From the NCBI RefSeq assembly GCF_004379255.2, contig NC_056039.1, positions 3,912,501 through 3,976,500 on the forward strand: 64,000 nucleotides of DNA. Direction: 5' to 3'. Of the stretch, positions 24,781 through 38,340 are shown one piece after another. The position numbers were made by a program, and so were the translations under genes. Each line of letters starts with the position of its first letter. Positions within the stretch are counted from its first letter, which is position 1. The DNA comes from Salvia splendens. Its lineage: Eukaryota; Streptophyta; Magnoliopsida; Lamiales; Lamiaceae. Under the pieces are notes generated by a model. The model did no database searches. It worked only from the letters and a program-made list of their open reading frames with translations, and was not told the origin of the DNA.

Positions 24781-25298
24781 CCTTTTTCCTACTGTCGACG
24801 CAACATTGGCCCACACACCTCATCGACGGCTGAGATTTAGGGTTTTTGAGTGCACGCAGCCCATCCCTTACCCCTCACCCACATATAAGTACCGCCGCCC
24901 AAAATTCGCGCATTTTGCCCTCCGCATTTATCCCCAATTTTATCCATCTTATCGGCGTCGCCGCCGCCCGCGCTGCTGGCGGTTATCGTGTCTCTCCGTC
25001 GGATCTCCGACCTATGAACTCTTCCCTCTCCTCTCTCTATTGAAAACACCCCCCCCCCCCCAAAAAAAGAGAAAATCAAATCCAGTGAAAAAACCCCTAA
25101 ATTTCTTAGTTCGATTTTCTTCTCGCTTTCGGTCTACTTGTTGAAGAATTTTTCTGATTTACATTCCAGTGAATTTGATAATAAGAAGAGGAGAGGGAAG
25201 TTACAGAGAAAATCCAAAAAAATCTGAAAAATTAAAAAAGGAAAAAAAACTGCTCGTTTCCTTTTTCTCCCGATTTCGTTTCGTTTTTGTGAATTGAG
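24781..25298 (+). promoter_or_regulatory. PABP promoter and A-rich 5' leader
   Basis: GGCCCA (site II, reverse) at 24808-24813, telo-box TTTAGGGTTT at 24836-24845 and a TATA-like ATATAAG at 24883-24889. The leader is long. Between 25206 and 25250 it becomes strongly A-rich (runs of 5 to 8 A) ending about 50 bases before the ATG; oligo(A) leaders are known to bind PABP itself and repress translation in other eukaryotes. Confidence 0.55.
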
Positions 25299-28200
25299 AT
25301 GGCCGCCCAGGTTCAGATGCAGTCTCAGGTGCCGGTGGTGAATGCAGCGGCGGCTTCAGGTGGCGCGCCGTTCGTGACCTCGCTGTACGTTGGCGATCTC
25401 GAAGTCAACGTGACTGATTCTCAGCTCTACGATCTGTTCAGCAGTATGGGGGATGTGGTATCGGTTAGGGTCTGTAGGGATTTAACCAGCCGGCGCTCGC
25501 TCGGATACGGATACGTCAACTTTGGCAACTCTCAAGATGGTATGTATCAACTCTGCTTTTCTACAATTTAATGATGATTTTTGTTGATTGTTTTTCCACT
25601 GATAAATTTTTTTAAATGAAAATGGTAAATTACTGAAAGGTTTTCCGTTTTCTGAAGATAAGCTATCTAAGTGTGCTGTTTTATGCTGTATATTGTAACC
25701 GTAATCGTTTGGTTTCTATGTAGATTCTGATCTAATTATGTAAACAATCCTTAGTTCTACGGTGTTTGGGAGGCCTGAGATATTTTGTAAACCTTGTTAA
25801 TTATGAACACATTAATTCAAGATGTTTTGTCAAAGTACAATAGAAAAAATCATGTCAGAAAATATTGAAAATGTTAACAAGTTAGACTTTTGCTAATAAT
25901 GATCATTTGACAAATTTCATGTCTAGGATAGGCACTATTCAAAATCACTTCTGAAAATTATCTTGGATTCGAAATGGAAATATAAGTGAAATCATTGTTT
26001 CAAAATTATTTGACAATTTTAATCTTATTTTGGAAATAATTATGATAGAATAAAACTTATATGTACATATCAATAATATTTGTAATGTATCAATGGGGAA
26101 TTTTTATCAAAGTTCAAAATGATGTGCTTGTCTCTTGACTGTCCATCATGCCCCAAGAGTTCTTACTTCTCACCGAATTTATGCTTTTGTGTTGATTGTA
26201 TTGGATAATTTGGATGTTAACCTGAAAAAATAAGTCTGATAAAGGTGGCACTGTATTATTCCATTAGAGTCTAATTTTAGATTTTCTATGTGCATGGCAT
26301 CTATATCCATATATCGGAATGTGTAATATAGTTGGGACATACGTAATTTCGACGTCTGTTTCTTGCACACCCAAAAACCTAAATACCCCTAATTTACTTT
26401 TCGTCTTGCTTAAGGCTGGACAAAGAAGATCTCTAGTTTCAAGCCTAACTGTGTTATTTCTTTCCATTTATTTTCCTCTATTTTGTTGTGTAGCCGAAAG
26501 GGCACTGATGGAGCTGAACTTCACTCCACTCAATGGCAAACCCATTAGGGTTATGTATTCTCATCGAGACCCTAGTGTGCGCCGTAGTGGCAACGGAAAT
26601 ATATTTATCAAGGTATTGTTTTCTGTCTCTTTCAAAAGTTAAGTTGGATGTATGATGTGCATGTGTCATGGTCTTGCAGTTTTAAATAGGAACTTCCTTG
26701 GAGCCTTCTCTTTATTTTGATATATATTTTTCTTGGCAGAATTTGGACATGGATATTGACCACAAAGCTCTGCACGAGACATTTTCTTCTTTTGGTACCA
26801 TCCTCTCATGCAAAGTAGCAACAAATTCTTCTGGCCAGTCACTAGGCTATGGCTTTGTGCAATATGCCACTGAAGAATCTGCTCAGAAAGCTATTGAGAA
26901 GCTTAATGGAATGTTATTGAATGGGAAACAAGTTTATGTCGGACCCTTTGTCCGCAAGCAAGAAAGAGAGATGGCAGTAGACAAGATGAAATTCACTAAT
27001 GTGTTTGTGAAAAATATATCTGAAACAACAACTGAAGAAGATCTTCAGAAGATGTTTGGTGAATTTGGGCAAATTACCAGTGTAGTTGTGATGAGAAATG
27101 AAGATGGAACTTCCAAATGCTTTGGATTTGTCAACTTTGAAGATGCAGATGATGCTGCCAGTGCTGTTGACTCTTTAAATGGTAAAAAAATTGATAACAA
27201 GGAACTGTATGTTGGTAGAGCCCAGAAAAAATCTGAGAGGGAGGTACAACTTAAGAACCAATTTGAGCAGAGTTTGAAGGAAGCTGTTGACAAATCACAG
27301 GGTTCCAACCTGTATGTTAAAAATCTGGATGATAGCGTCAATGATGATCAGCTTAAGGAATTATTCGCTTCATATGGTTCAATAACATCTTGCAAGGTTC
27401 GTTGATCCTGCATTTCAAGATTTTAAGCCCTCGTCATTGATAATCAACATCTTATGGGCCTATAACTTACTAGACCTGCTCTGATATGTTTTCAGGTTAT
27501 GCGGGACCCAAAGGGAATTAGCAGAGGTTCTGGTTTTGTTGCATTTTCATCACCTGAAGAGGCTGCCAGAGCTGTGAGCCCAGCTCCATTCGTTCTACCA
27601 GCTTCACCTTCTAAACTGTTTGTCTGTTAATGGAGGAAGCTTTTGTTATTATTAATATTGTTACTATTTTTTGTATTTCAGCTCTCTGAAATGAATGGCA
27701 AGATGATTGCTAGCAAACCTCTTTATGTTGCACTTGCTCAGAGGAAAGAAGATAGAAGAGCACGGCTACAGGTCAGTATTATTTACTTCAATAGTTCAGT
27801 ATATGGAAAAACCTGTTGATGTGAAATCAAAGCATATGGCTGAAGAGTGACATGGTCTGGGTGTTCTGACAACAGTTGCAAACCACTTGTTTTCTCCACA
27901 TCTCTCTTACTCTTCCTTAAATTTTCTTTTCCTCAAGCGCCATTGGTTTGGTTTATTGAGCTTAAAAGATATACAAGTTGTATCATCGTACACAATGTAA
28001 TCATATATGCTGATCTCCATCATGAGTCATGACTTTATCCAGGCTCAATTTTCTCAAATGAGGCCAATTACAATGGCACCTACTGTGGCTCCTCGTATGC
28101 CAATGTATACGCCTGGTGGTCCTGGTCTAGGGCAACAGATATTCTATGGTCAAGCTCCACCTGCAATGATTCCTCCTCAGGTAATGGTTTTCTTGATTTG

Positions 28201-29304
28201 CTATTTTGTGTGATTCCTATTGTGGAATCAGATTCCAAATGTTGAGATAATTTCTTGTAAACAGGTCTTTTGTACAGAGTACTTTTGAAATCGAACAGTT
28301 TTCTTGCTTGTATCAATTGATTCCAACCAGTGTGTCTTGTCTTTTTGTAATGACACAGTTTATCCCAGATTATGAATGATCTGGGATAACTCTTTACTGT
28401 AAGTACTCCTAATTTGTTCTAATACTTTTTCTTTATTTCAGCCTGGATTTGGATATCAACAGCAGCTTGTACCTGGTATGAGGCCTGGTGGGCCTCTCAT
28501 GCCAAATATGTTTGTTCCTATGGTTCAACCCGGTCAGCAAGGTCCACGTCCTGGTGGAAGGAGAGGTAATGCTGGGCCAATGCAACAGGGCCCGCAGCCT
28601 GTTCCCGTAATGCAACAGCAGGTCTGTGGGTGGCATTTCGACTCTTGTCTTCCTTCTTTTTTTCATTTTCATACGTATTTGTGTGCTCAAGTATTCCTGG
28701 CACGCAGATGGTTCCTAGAGGACGCGGTTCCCGCTTCCCTCCTGGGCGTGGCATGCCTGATCCTATGCAAGGTATGGCAGGAGGTATGCTTCCTGTCCCA
28801 TATGAAATGGGTGGCTTGCCATTGCGTGATGCAGGAATCTCTCGGCCAGTTCCTATTGGGGCTCTGGCATCTGCACTTGCAAATGCTTCTCCCAGTGAAC
28901 AAAGGACGGTAAGCATTTACTTATGCACGAACTTTAAGCTGTCTTAACCTAGAGGTCTCCCCAGGACTTACTCTGCCATTCTTTTATACATGCCGTGGTC
29001 ATCATATGTTCCTAAAAAATCAATTTGAGGATGTAATAGAGAATTAATACATTAATGTTGTATACACCAGATGTTGGGAGAGAATCTGTACCCACTTGTT
29101 GAACAATTAGAGCCGGAGACAGCAGCCAAGGTTACTGGAATGCTTCTGGAAATGGACCAGACAGAGGTTCTGCACTTGTTGGAGTCACCAGAAGCTCTTA
29201 AAGCGAAGGTTGCAGAGGCAATGGAGGTGCTGAGGAGTGTGTCCCAGCAGCAGAGCGGCGGCTCTCCAGCTGAGCAGCTGGCTTCGTTGTCATTGAATGA
29301 GTGA
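25299..29304 (+). CDS. PABP: Cytoplasmic poly(A)-binding protein (class II, PAB2/PAB8-like)
   Basis: Binds mRNA poly(A) tails and links them to translation initiation and decay. Nine exons with consistent phases: 25299-25539, 26494-26612, 26740-27396, 27496-27573, 27682-27771, 28043-28180, 28442-28621, 28708-28908 and 29071-29304, totalling 1938 nt and 645 residues. Four RRMs start at about residues 28, 116, 208 and 311, with RNP motifs such as [42 protein letters not shown] and NLYVKNL/GSGFVAF. A Pro/Gly/Met/Gln-rich linker follows. The C-terminal MLLE (PABC) domain is in the last exon ([23 protein letters not shown]), the site that binds PAM2 peptides. The N-terminal Ala/Gln-rich start resembles plant class II PABPs. 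Confidence 0.96.
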
Positions 29305-30327
29305 TCTCATATTGGAATCTTGTCCTACTAAAATGTTGAACGGCACACAGTTGATGTTTTCATTTCCGAGGATTTTCAAACTTGCTGGCATGATGTATTT
29401 GGCTTTGAGACATTGTTTGTTCTTGTATTCTGTGAAACCTAATTTAAACCTTGTTCTTTCGATATTGATCTTTTTTCTTTGATTTGATTCATGTTCCAAA
29501 AATAGGTATATTTGGTGGTAGTGTCTATGAACAAAAATGAATTAAATTTTGTACACCAGAATGACATAAACAGACCCTGAAGCAAAATTAAGTCGCGGTG
29601 TAAGATAAATAGTATTCCATGTCTGATGAATTTGAACAACTAATTAGTATAGTTCTATTTTAGGTATGCCTGCGAATACGACATTTTATCAAGAATCTAT
29701 AGATTTTTCTTTGAATTAATTTACATACCAGGAGTATTTGCTTTGGTTAGGCGCTGGTAAAATCGTTTGCCAAATTAGAATAATATTCTGTATCGATCCC
29801 AAACATGATTTTATTGATGCAAAAACTAGCAAATTGTTGAATGCTTTTGAATTGTTTCACTCATGCGCTGTTATGTTATAATTGCCAGAAAATTTTATGG
29901 GACAATTCTGAAAGTATGATAAGTTACTCTGTAAGATGTGGGATTGACAACCAGAAGTCAACAAAAAATTATGATTTGATTGATAATTTTCCCTTTTTAA
30001 AATGCTTAATTTTGCTTTCCGACGTTTCCTTCTTCCTTCTTACTACTACTATTATTCTCTTGTCATGTTTCTTTCTCTCCATCAATTAGATGTTACCTTT
30101 TGGTGTCTTCCTAGATTCAGAGACAGAAACTTGTCATCTCCTGCTTCTTTCTCTCTGGCATCACATACACGGTGAGGCTTTCCAAAATTGCAAGTTCAAG
30201 AGATGTATGAACCTAAATTTTGATATGGGGTTTGATTACATTACATTTACACCCTGGTTGATAGTATCTTTGAGTGACTAGAAGAATATTTGGTAATAAA
30301 GACTGTTCCGGTTGGTTATCGTAAACA
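29305..30327. other. Space between convergent PABP and WSD genes
   Basis: Contains the PABP 3' UTR and, on the other side, the WSD 3' UTR. No additional coding frame is convincing. Confidence 0.5.
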
Positions 30328-33300
30328 CTAGTTGTTTGTAGCCTCAACCGCTTCCTTCATTTCGCGCAATGCATCTTCAAAACACTTTGCTAGAGTTTTG
30401 GGGTCTGGGATAATATCTTTGGCAACCAGGATTTGCAAGTCCACCATTCCTGCATAACTCACCATATGCATTGTGATTGCCTGCACCACACAATCAAAAG
30501 ATTTTGTGTTATGTTTATGCAAGTCATACATCTATATTAAACTGAGAAAGTTTACATGTGGTAGGCTGCTTGAAGTAACCCTTATGCGCTTCACAGGGTT
30601 GCCCGCGATTAGGATGCGTTCAGTAGGGCCGACCACGTTTGATATAGTGAAAGTTGTATTGCAAAGGATCCTGTAGTTGAGAAGGCAAGCAACCTACCAC
30701 CAAGCAAGAGAAAACATGAAATGATCCCTCTTGTTTTCAATTTTTTCAACAAGTAAACTGAACTCACTTTTGGCCCGAAAAGAGACATGAGTAAGTTTCC
30801 AATGCTGTAGGAGAAGGGGCCTTCCAAGGAAAGCTTTTTCGAGTCGATCATAGCTTTGGATCTCTTGACAAACTGGATTGGATCCGAACCTCCTCTGTGG
30901 AAATAAACAGGTAACAGGAGCATCCCGAATTTGTTGCCCCAGCGCGTTCCAGAATCGCCATCCATCAGCTTCGATATGTCCTGCAATCCTGACTGTGGCC
31001 TCAAATTCACCATTGCAAGACCAGTGAGCCGAAGCCCCTCGGGCAGAGCTACACAACACCAAAAAACATTTCATTTTGTTTTTTGTGACACGATGTTAGA
31101 AGTGAAACATCATTGATCACGTTTTACCTTTGGGTGATCTCATGTCCAAGTAGCGTGACATGCCGCATGTTAATACCCCGAAAAGAACATCGTTAATGGT
31201 CTGCACCAAACATACATTGCTATCTCATTATTAAACAAGATTTGAGTTATCAACTTCGATTAAATTCCTACTTTCACATGTAGTATATAACATGCCATTA
31301 TTTTGGATCAATTCTCAGGAGTCAAAACTCAAGAAATGTGCACAAATTCAATGGAATTTCAATTCGAGAGATGCCTAGATGGCTAGATCCTTAAATGATG
31401 CTATATCCCTTTTATATCAAAGTCATGCATATGCTTATAAAATGATACTGTATAATTATACTCCCAACATCCGTGATCAAATGTCCCATATTTGATCGGC
31501 CCGGATTTTAAGAAACTGTTTGACTTTATGTAGTAAAGTGTATATAAAAGTTAGTGGAATGCGAGACCTACTTTTATATATTGGTTTTATAATAAAATGT
31601 AAGTGGAATATAGGTCCACTTACCAAATATAGTAAAAGTGAAATGAGACATTTAATGACGACGGATAAAAAAGGAAAAATGAGACATTTAACGGCGACGG
31701 AGGGTAAATTTAAACATAACAAGAAAGTTTTTGGGTCAAAAGCCATCGTTAAATGATGCAATATTCCCTTTATATCAATGTCATGTATATGTGTAAAAAC
31801 GATACTCCTACTATTATAAATATAATTTTACACATTACAAGAAAGTCTTGGGTCAACTATTTTCAGCCATCAATTACCACGTCCATCTTTTTCACTTTGC
31901 AAAAGGCTATATGCGTTGGACTTTATTTTTTGGTAAAAGCATATGGTTCTACTATAAACAATCCATACTTAGCACACAACAATCATCTCAAAATAAGAAA
32001 GTGAGTACACCAAATTAGACACAGTTTATGCATTATAGACTATGTAAAAGAAAAAAGGATTATATAAAATTTTCCGGCTGCCATATCAAATACAGTGTCA
32101 TCAGAAACTTTCACTATGGGATAATTGAGAAAGAATAAAATTCATAATATTTCTAGCTGATTTTCAAAAAAAAAAAAAAGTTGCAAAACTTTATGATTCT
32201 TCCTGAATTTGGCCCTAAATTAAACGCGACCATCAAGTGGCTTTTCATTTTTGAAGATGGACCCTCATGGTGGGCGAGCAGTTGCATATTTATTATTGTT
32301 CGTGAAATTTGGTCCCCTTGTTAAGAATTTAATCGTGGATGTGTTTCTAAATCAAGTAATTAATTAATTCCATTGACTTTTTCTACACTAGTATGACATG
32401 ACTGTGACACATTCCATCGAGTGGTTTATTTGGAAATTAAGAATGATACGATTACTAGAATTAAGAATGATACGAGAAAATTGGTTAGCTGGTTGGTTCC
32501 TATAAATTTCCTTTTATATTTTTGGGTATAGTTACAAAAAATAATGCTCTTATTTGTAATTAGAAAATAGACCTCATCAACTCCTTCAATACTACCCAAT
32601 CCATTCTAATAAACACATGCTCAATATTACACTTATAACACTAATGAGTAATGAGTATATATATGATCAATTCTTGGAATCATTCTTTATCCTAAAATAA
32701 TCAGAGTATACACTCAATAATCTAATAATAACATTATAGAGAAAAGTTAATTCACATTCTTAACTTGTAGTAAATTAATTTGTCATAAGTAGATAATAGA
32801 TTTAGTAGGAAGTTTAGAAAATTTTAGCAATATAAATGAAATGTTATTTAGAATGGATATCATCAAATATTCTTCTTTCCATTCAAGCAACGCATTTTTA
32901 GCTATGAATTTTCGTGAAGAAAACATCAGGCCACGTGGCGAACACCACATCACTGATAGGCCATTCAAAATAAAACATTCCATTTCACAATTTTTGAGAA
33001 ATGAGTTAGTAATTGGTTAGCACCACATATTTGCTGCAAGTCAATCCAACGATGATAAATTCAAACTCAAAAAAATCCAACGGTTCAGAGAAACTCACCG
33101 CGTTAGCCACTGCTCCCTTGACTAGCTTCATATCATCGAGGCGGAGCCTCGCCGTCGTCAGCTTCCGCGGCCAGAGCTCCACCCCCGCGCCGCCGCTCAC
33201 CGCGGTGGTCCTATCTCTCCGCCACGCCGATCTCAGGATGAATTCCACGACATAGAGCAAGGTATACCAAACAGCCAACACAATCGTCCACAAATTCATC

Positions 33301-33839
33301 CGCCGCGTCCCCTGCCCCGACGCCGCCGCGCCGACGCCGCCAATCGATGGCATCCGCGACGGATCGTCGGCTCTCCTGCAGCACGACAGCAGCAGCGACA
33401 TCAATGAGATCCCGTCGCCGAGGGCGTGGTGCACGCGGAAAATTAAAGTTTTATTCGCCAATAGGAGGTGGATTTCCCAGAGCGGTTTATCGGCAGAGAG
33501 AGGTGATGAGACGGATAGATCGGCGATGAATTCGTCGACGGCGTCGTCGCCGGAGATCGAAGGATCGTCGGCGAGAGGCTGGCGGTGGACGATTAGGTGC
33601 TGATCGATGTCGACGGCGGTGCGGCGCCAGTGTTCGCGGCCGGCGGAATCGCGCACCATAAGGCTGCAAAACCTAGGGTGTTTGAACATAATTGAGCTCT
33701 GGACTTGGGCGCGGAAGCTGTCGATGTCGATCGGGAACTCGACGGTGATGGCGGCGCTGATGATCTGGTTCATCTGCGGCTGCAGAAAGAGGCGGCCGGC
33801 CGGGGTCAGCGGCTGGTCTCTGTCCACACTCTCAGCCAT
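30328..33839 (-). CDS. WSD1: Wax ester synthase/diacylglycerol acyltransferase, WSD1-like
   Basis: Bifunctional acyltransferase that joins acyl-CoA to fatty alcohols (wax esters) or diacylglycerol at the ER. Five exons with consistent phases: 33099-33839, 31128-31200, 30768-31048, 30556-30693 and 30328-30480, giving 1386 nt and 461 residues, near the usual 480. The catalytic HHxxxDG motif is at about residues 137-143 (HHALGDG). A hydrophobic span at about 182-203 (LWTIVLAVWYTLLYVVEFIL) fits the membrane segment of plant WSDs. Exon 2 has the conserved NDVLFG; exon 4 has SNVVGP; exon 5 is the DUF1298 end. Intron 1 is 1.9 kb and holds a Stowaway MITE. Which WSD paralogue it is cannot be told. 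Confidence 0.93.
31461..31704. mobile_element. Stowaway-type MITE inside WSD intron 1
   Basis: Inverted ends CTCCCAACATCCGTGATC and GCGACGGAGGG, flanked by TA, with an internal tandem-like repeat (AAATGAGACATTTAA-GACGG twice) near the right end. Confidence 0.75.
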
Positions 33840-34906
33840 GAGAGAGAGAGATGATAAATTCGCCGCTAATTTAGAATAAGGTCAAATAAATGGAGGAATT
33901 AATTGTATTTATTTCGTATTTATTCAATTTTGGCAACAAATAACAAAAACTGAGATATCAATTTGGGGAGATGACCAATTGTATACTACTGTACATTGCG
34001 TATGTGTCAGAAAACTTGTAGATCATAATCAATGAATTGAACCCACAGCCATCACTCATATTTATTAGTCATACAACATTTTCAGCATCGGCAGCGCCGT
34101 GCTCAATTGTATACTACTCTCCTGCTCACACGTCGTTGCAATGTTTTGAACCAATCAATTTAATTAGTGGCGGACGCATAAATATCAGTCACTATACGCT
34201 ATGTCTACTAGTAATATCAATCATTTCATTGTTAGTAGGAGCTTTTACGTTACAATTTACATACTTAATCCCCTTGATACATACATATGGGCCACAATTC
34301 ACTGTGTCGATTGCAATTTCTCGGCCGAATTGCAAAAACCAATGCACAATCAATGTCATAAGTTCCAGTGGCTTAATTTATAGGTGGTCAAATAATATTT
34401 ATTCGTAAACAAATTTAATTAGAGTTTATGAATAATAGTAAATAATTTTAAAAATGCTACAGTATATGAAATAAGATTGTACTATCGATGAGGATGGTGA
34501 GTAATAGTGCTAATGTGATTAATGTAGTGCTAAAGTCTGACAGCTAATGGTCAATCTTTATTTTTGTATAAGCCGCTTTAAATCTGACTTTATCTGCAAT
34601 TTAATTTTGTATAACCAGCTTTAAATCTGACCTCATCTGCACCTAAAATAAAACGTTGAAACCTTGCATCATCAAAATGAAAAGGTTAATAAACTAAATT
34701 AGTACTAGCATTTTAACCTTGTTTGTTTATTCAATTTCGTTCATCGTATAATTTGGATGATATGGTGTGAATTATTTTTTATTGAGCACAAACTAATTAT
34801 AAGGAAAAAGGAAAAAAGTACATATTAGAATGAATACTTACTCAATAAAACCAACAAAAACTCTACGGATTTTAAGTACGTAGTTCAGAAATACATAGTA
34901 TTGGTA
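33840..34906. other. WSD upstream region, AT-rich
   Basis: Just upstream of the WSD start. No clear TATA box or coding frame. The plus-strand frame at 34037-34408 has no family character. Confidence 0.4.
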
Positions 34907-34909
34907 TAA

Positions 34910-36848
34910 GGAATGAATGCACACCAACGGTTGTTTGATGACTATTTCGCTGAGCAGCCGCGGTTTGGGGACAACTTCTTCCAGCGACGTTTTAGGATGC
35001 ACCAGGATCTATTTATGCGTACCGTGAACGCTTTAGAGCATCGGTACAAGTACTTCCGATTCAGGGAGGATGCAAGTGGCAGACCCGGTCATTCGCCTAT
35101 ACAGAAGTGCATTGCTGCAATTAGGCAGTTGACTTACGGAGGTGCGGCCAACATGTTTGACTACTACCTCCACATCAGCGAGACGACTGCCCGCGACTGT
35201 CTCAAGTATTTTTGTTAGGGCATCATTCAAATATTCGGGGAGAGGTATCTGCGGAAGCCTACCCCCCTAGACTTAGGGCTAGCAATTTTCGACACGACAC
35301 GATAATCCGACACGAATCCGCACGAAATTATTGGGTTGAGGTCAAGTCTTATTGGATCCGTGTTCTTATCGGGTTGACCCATTAAGAACCCGATAATTTC
35401 GGGTTGGGTTCGGGTCGGATGCGGGTCGGATACGGGTAACCCATTAAGAAATAATAATATTATTTTTATTATTATTTCAAAAAATATATATTACTTTAAT
35501 TTTTTAATTTCTTATAAATTAGGTTTAAATAGTATAAAACGAATTTTAATTGTGTAAATTAGGTTAAAAATTAAGGTTTAATCGTGTAATATTAGGTTTT
35601 AATCGTGTAATATCAGGTTCGGGTTGTTATCGTGTCGTGTCAACCCATATTATATCGTGTCGATAACGGGTTCGTGTCGGGTGCGGGTCGTGTTCGGATT
35701 TGAAGGTAGCAATTCGGGTTCGTGTTCGGATTTACAGTTTCCTTAACAGGTCGGGTTCAGGTTAGGCCTTATTGGGTTGGGTCATTATCGGGTTGACCCG
35801 ATAACGACCCAATCCGCACGATTTGCCAGCCCTACCTAGACTGTCAGGATCTAATGGATATGTACGGGACGGTGCATAGTTTCCCGGGATGTTGGGCAGT
35901 ATAGATTGCATGCATTGGGAGTGGAAGAACTGCCCCACCGCCTAGAAGAGGCACTACACGACCGGCTTCAAAGGCAAGAATTCCACGATGATCCTCGAAG
36001 TCGTAGCTGACTACCGGCTGTGGATTTGACATGCATATTTTGGGGTAGCCGGGTCGAAAAACGACAACAACGTCCTCCAGTCGTCACCCCTTTTCAACGA
36101 GCAGTGCCAGGGCATTGGTCCGACCATCAGATTTGTCGCCAACGGCAACCAGCATCATATGAGCTACTATTTGGTGGATGAGATATACCCTAGGTGGCCC
36201 GTCTTTGTGAAGACGATCAGATGTCCAATCGATGAAAATGTCTACTTTGCGAGCCGACAGGAGTCAGCGCGCAAGGATGTAGAGTGGGCATTTGGTGTGC
36301 TCCAGGCTTGATGGGCGGCGGTGAAGGGTCCAACCCGTTTGTGGTATGACGACTGCATTGCTGATATCATGTATGCGTGTATTATCATGCACAACATGAT
36401 CGTCAAACAAGAATGTCTAGAACTAACTGATTGGACCAATGAAAATGACGTCGGGCCAAGCCACGGTGTGGCCACCGCCAGTGTACGAATGGGGATACCT
36501 TATGATGACGCCGGACGGCTCCAAGCACATGCCAACATGCGCCAACAAGAAGCTCATATTCAACTCCAGCAGGATATAATTGAAGAGTTGTGGACGCAGA
36601 GAGATGCACGTTGATATTAATGTAATTTCTTGAAATCATTTTTTTTTGTTTTTTTTTAATTGTACTTTTTTTAATGTTTTTAATTTATTGAAATTATTAT
36701 TGCATTTTCTCCGTATTCGTGTCGAAATTTTAATTCCGTATATAAAATGTGAATTTGTTTGTTAAGAAGTCCAAGTGACGTGACAGAAAGTGTTTTTGGG
36801 AAGTGCTAGTGCTAGTTCGTGGGGAAGTCCTTACTATTGTGGATGCTC
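34910..36848 (+). mobile_element. PIF/Harbinger element 3, 5' truncated, with decayed transposase gene
   Basis: The frame from 34913 (HQRLFDDYFAEQPRFGD, FRMHQDLFMR, TARDCLKYF) continues after 35843 (FPGMLGSIDCMHWEWKN, SPLFNEQCQG, YFASRQESARKDVEWAFGVL, IMYACIIMHNMIV, ending EELWTQRDAR). This is a plant PIF/Harbinger DDE transposase with several in-frame stops (for example TAG at 35216, 35943, TGA at 36028 and 36309) and the hAT insertion. The right end reads GGATGCTC at 36841-36848, the complement of the GAGCATCC terminal repeat. No matching left terminal repeat is seen, so the left side is truncated. Confidence 0.85.
35274..35834. mobile_element. hAT-type MITE inserted in the Harbinger transposase
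   Basis: 561 bp with inverted ends TAGGGCTAGCAA and TTGCCAGCCCTA (11 of 12 match) and an exact 8 bp duplication CCTAGACT (35266-35273 and 35835-35842), the hAT signature. The body is built of repeated GGGTT/CGGGTCG and ACACGA words with an AT-rich centre and encodes no protein. Confidence 0.9.
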
Positions 36849-38340
36849 TAGAGTGGATTTCAACTTTCCAAAGCACCATATATGATCAGTCGATAATTTG
36901 AAAAGTGTAGGATTTTTTTTACGGATATATAGAAAGACTAGTTAGACACAACTTTAGCCCAAACTTCAAAGAGAACATTATTAATGGTCTACATCAAATT
37001 TTCATGGACCCAAATAGTAACATGAGGTTCCGAAATATCGTCTAATTTACGAGTGATTGAACTATCGTCTAATTTAATCCGTGCAAGATACCTCAACCCC
37101 AACTACTTTGTTTTTGCAATTTTTGAATCAAACTACCTTGCCTATGAAGAACAACATAAAAATGCGGTTTGCAAGGTCAGTTATTCCAATAAACGAAATC
37201 AGACTTGATGATCCAATAAACTAAAGTCGTGCAATCAGACATGATAAAGGTCGTCATCAATGTTGGGAGGTAGAGGCAATGCGACAATCATCATTGTCAA
37301 TGGATTGACATGAAAACGAAAGTGAACCTAAACTGTTTGAGTTGCAAGATCGTAAGATCACCAACTCAAAAAGCTCAATTTATTGGAGTTGTCCAGCAAT
37401 CATGGGCCAGCCAGCGATGGGCTCACTCATCCCCAACCCACCCACCCACCCCCAAAAAAAAAAATAGAAAGACCAACAAAGATAGCTTCTACCACAACTC
37501 TAAGCTCAATTAACCAGCTTAAACGTTCAATCTAAACTTATTTAGTGCTAGGAATTGCATCTAACAAATTCACATGAAAAACTGTACATAATTCTCAACA
37601 AAACAAACACCATTGGAAAATCACATTTCCGGCACAAATAGAAATTGGAAAAATGTCTTTAAAATTACTATGCATTAGCAATATGACATTTTTCCACAAG
37701 AAGTCATTATAAAAGATCAGAACTAATTTTCACTCTCCACATTGTAGCACCCAAATTCATTACATAAACAACACAGGCACCCATAATGAAACATTTATCT
37801 CAGCCCATAAATACAGCAAATTTCTTCTTCTAACGTAAAGATGCAAGTCTCAAACACAAAATTCAGTATTGGGGGCAACCAAATGCCAAGGTAACAATAA
37901 CATTGATGGTCATTGCAGACTTATTGTTATACTATGATTTTAAAAAAGATGAACAAAATCGAATTCAACATAAGGATGACTAGAAAGTATATCAAGTTCA
38001 ATTTTTTTTTAAAGAATGAACACAAAATCATGTTTAAAAGGAAACCAATGCAACATGGTAGAATTAACAACTGGGAAAGACAATATAGGAGTACGAAAAT
38101 GGAACAATAAAATGAAACAACGCATCAGTTAAGGTAAAATAGAACATAACCAAATACTATGAGTAAATACTCCCATGTAAAAAACTATTACTAGATGAAT
38201 TGAAGGTGTTTCTCACAAAAAGCTTCGGGTGGAAGCAGGAACAAAATTCCAAACATTCAAAACATAAGTAACAAGGTATCTTAATTCAATTCAACCAAAA
38301 TTCGATTATAACAATAAAAAACGCAAACACTACCAACATT
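36849..38340. other. Intergenic, AT-rich
   Basis: No coding sequence recognised. The last 500 or so bases before 38341 should contain the RPS16 3' UTR and terminator side. A C-rich/A-rich tract sits at 37437-37460. Confidence 0.5.
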
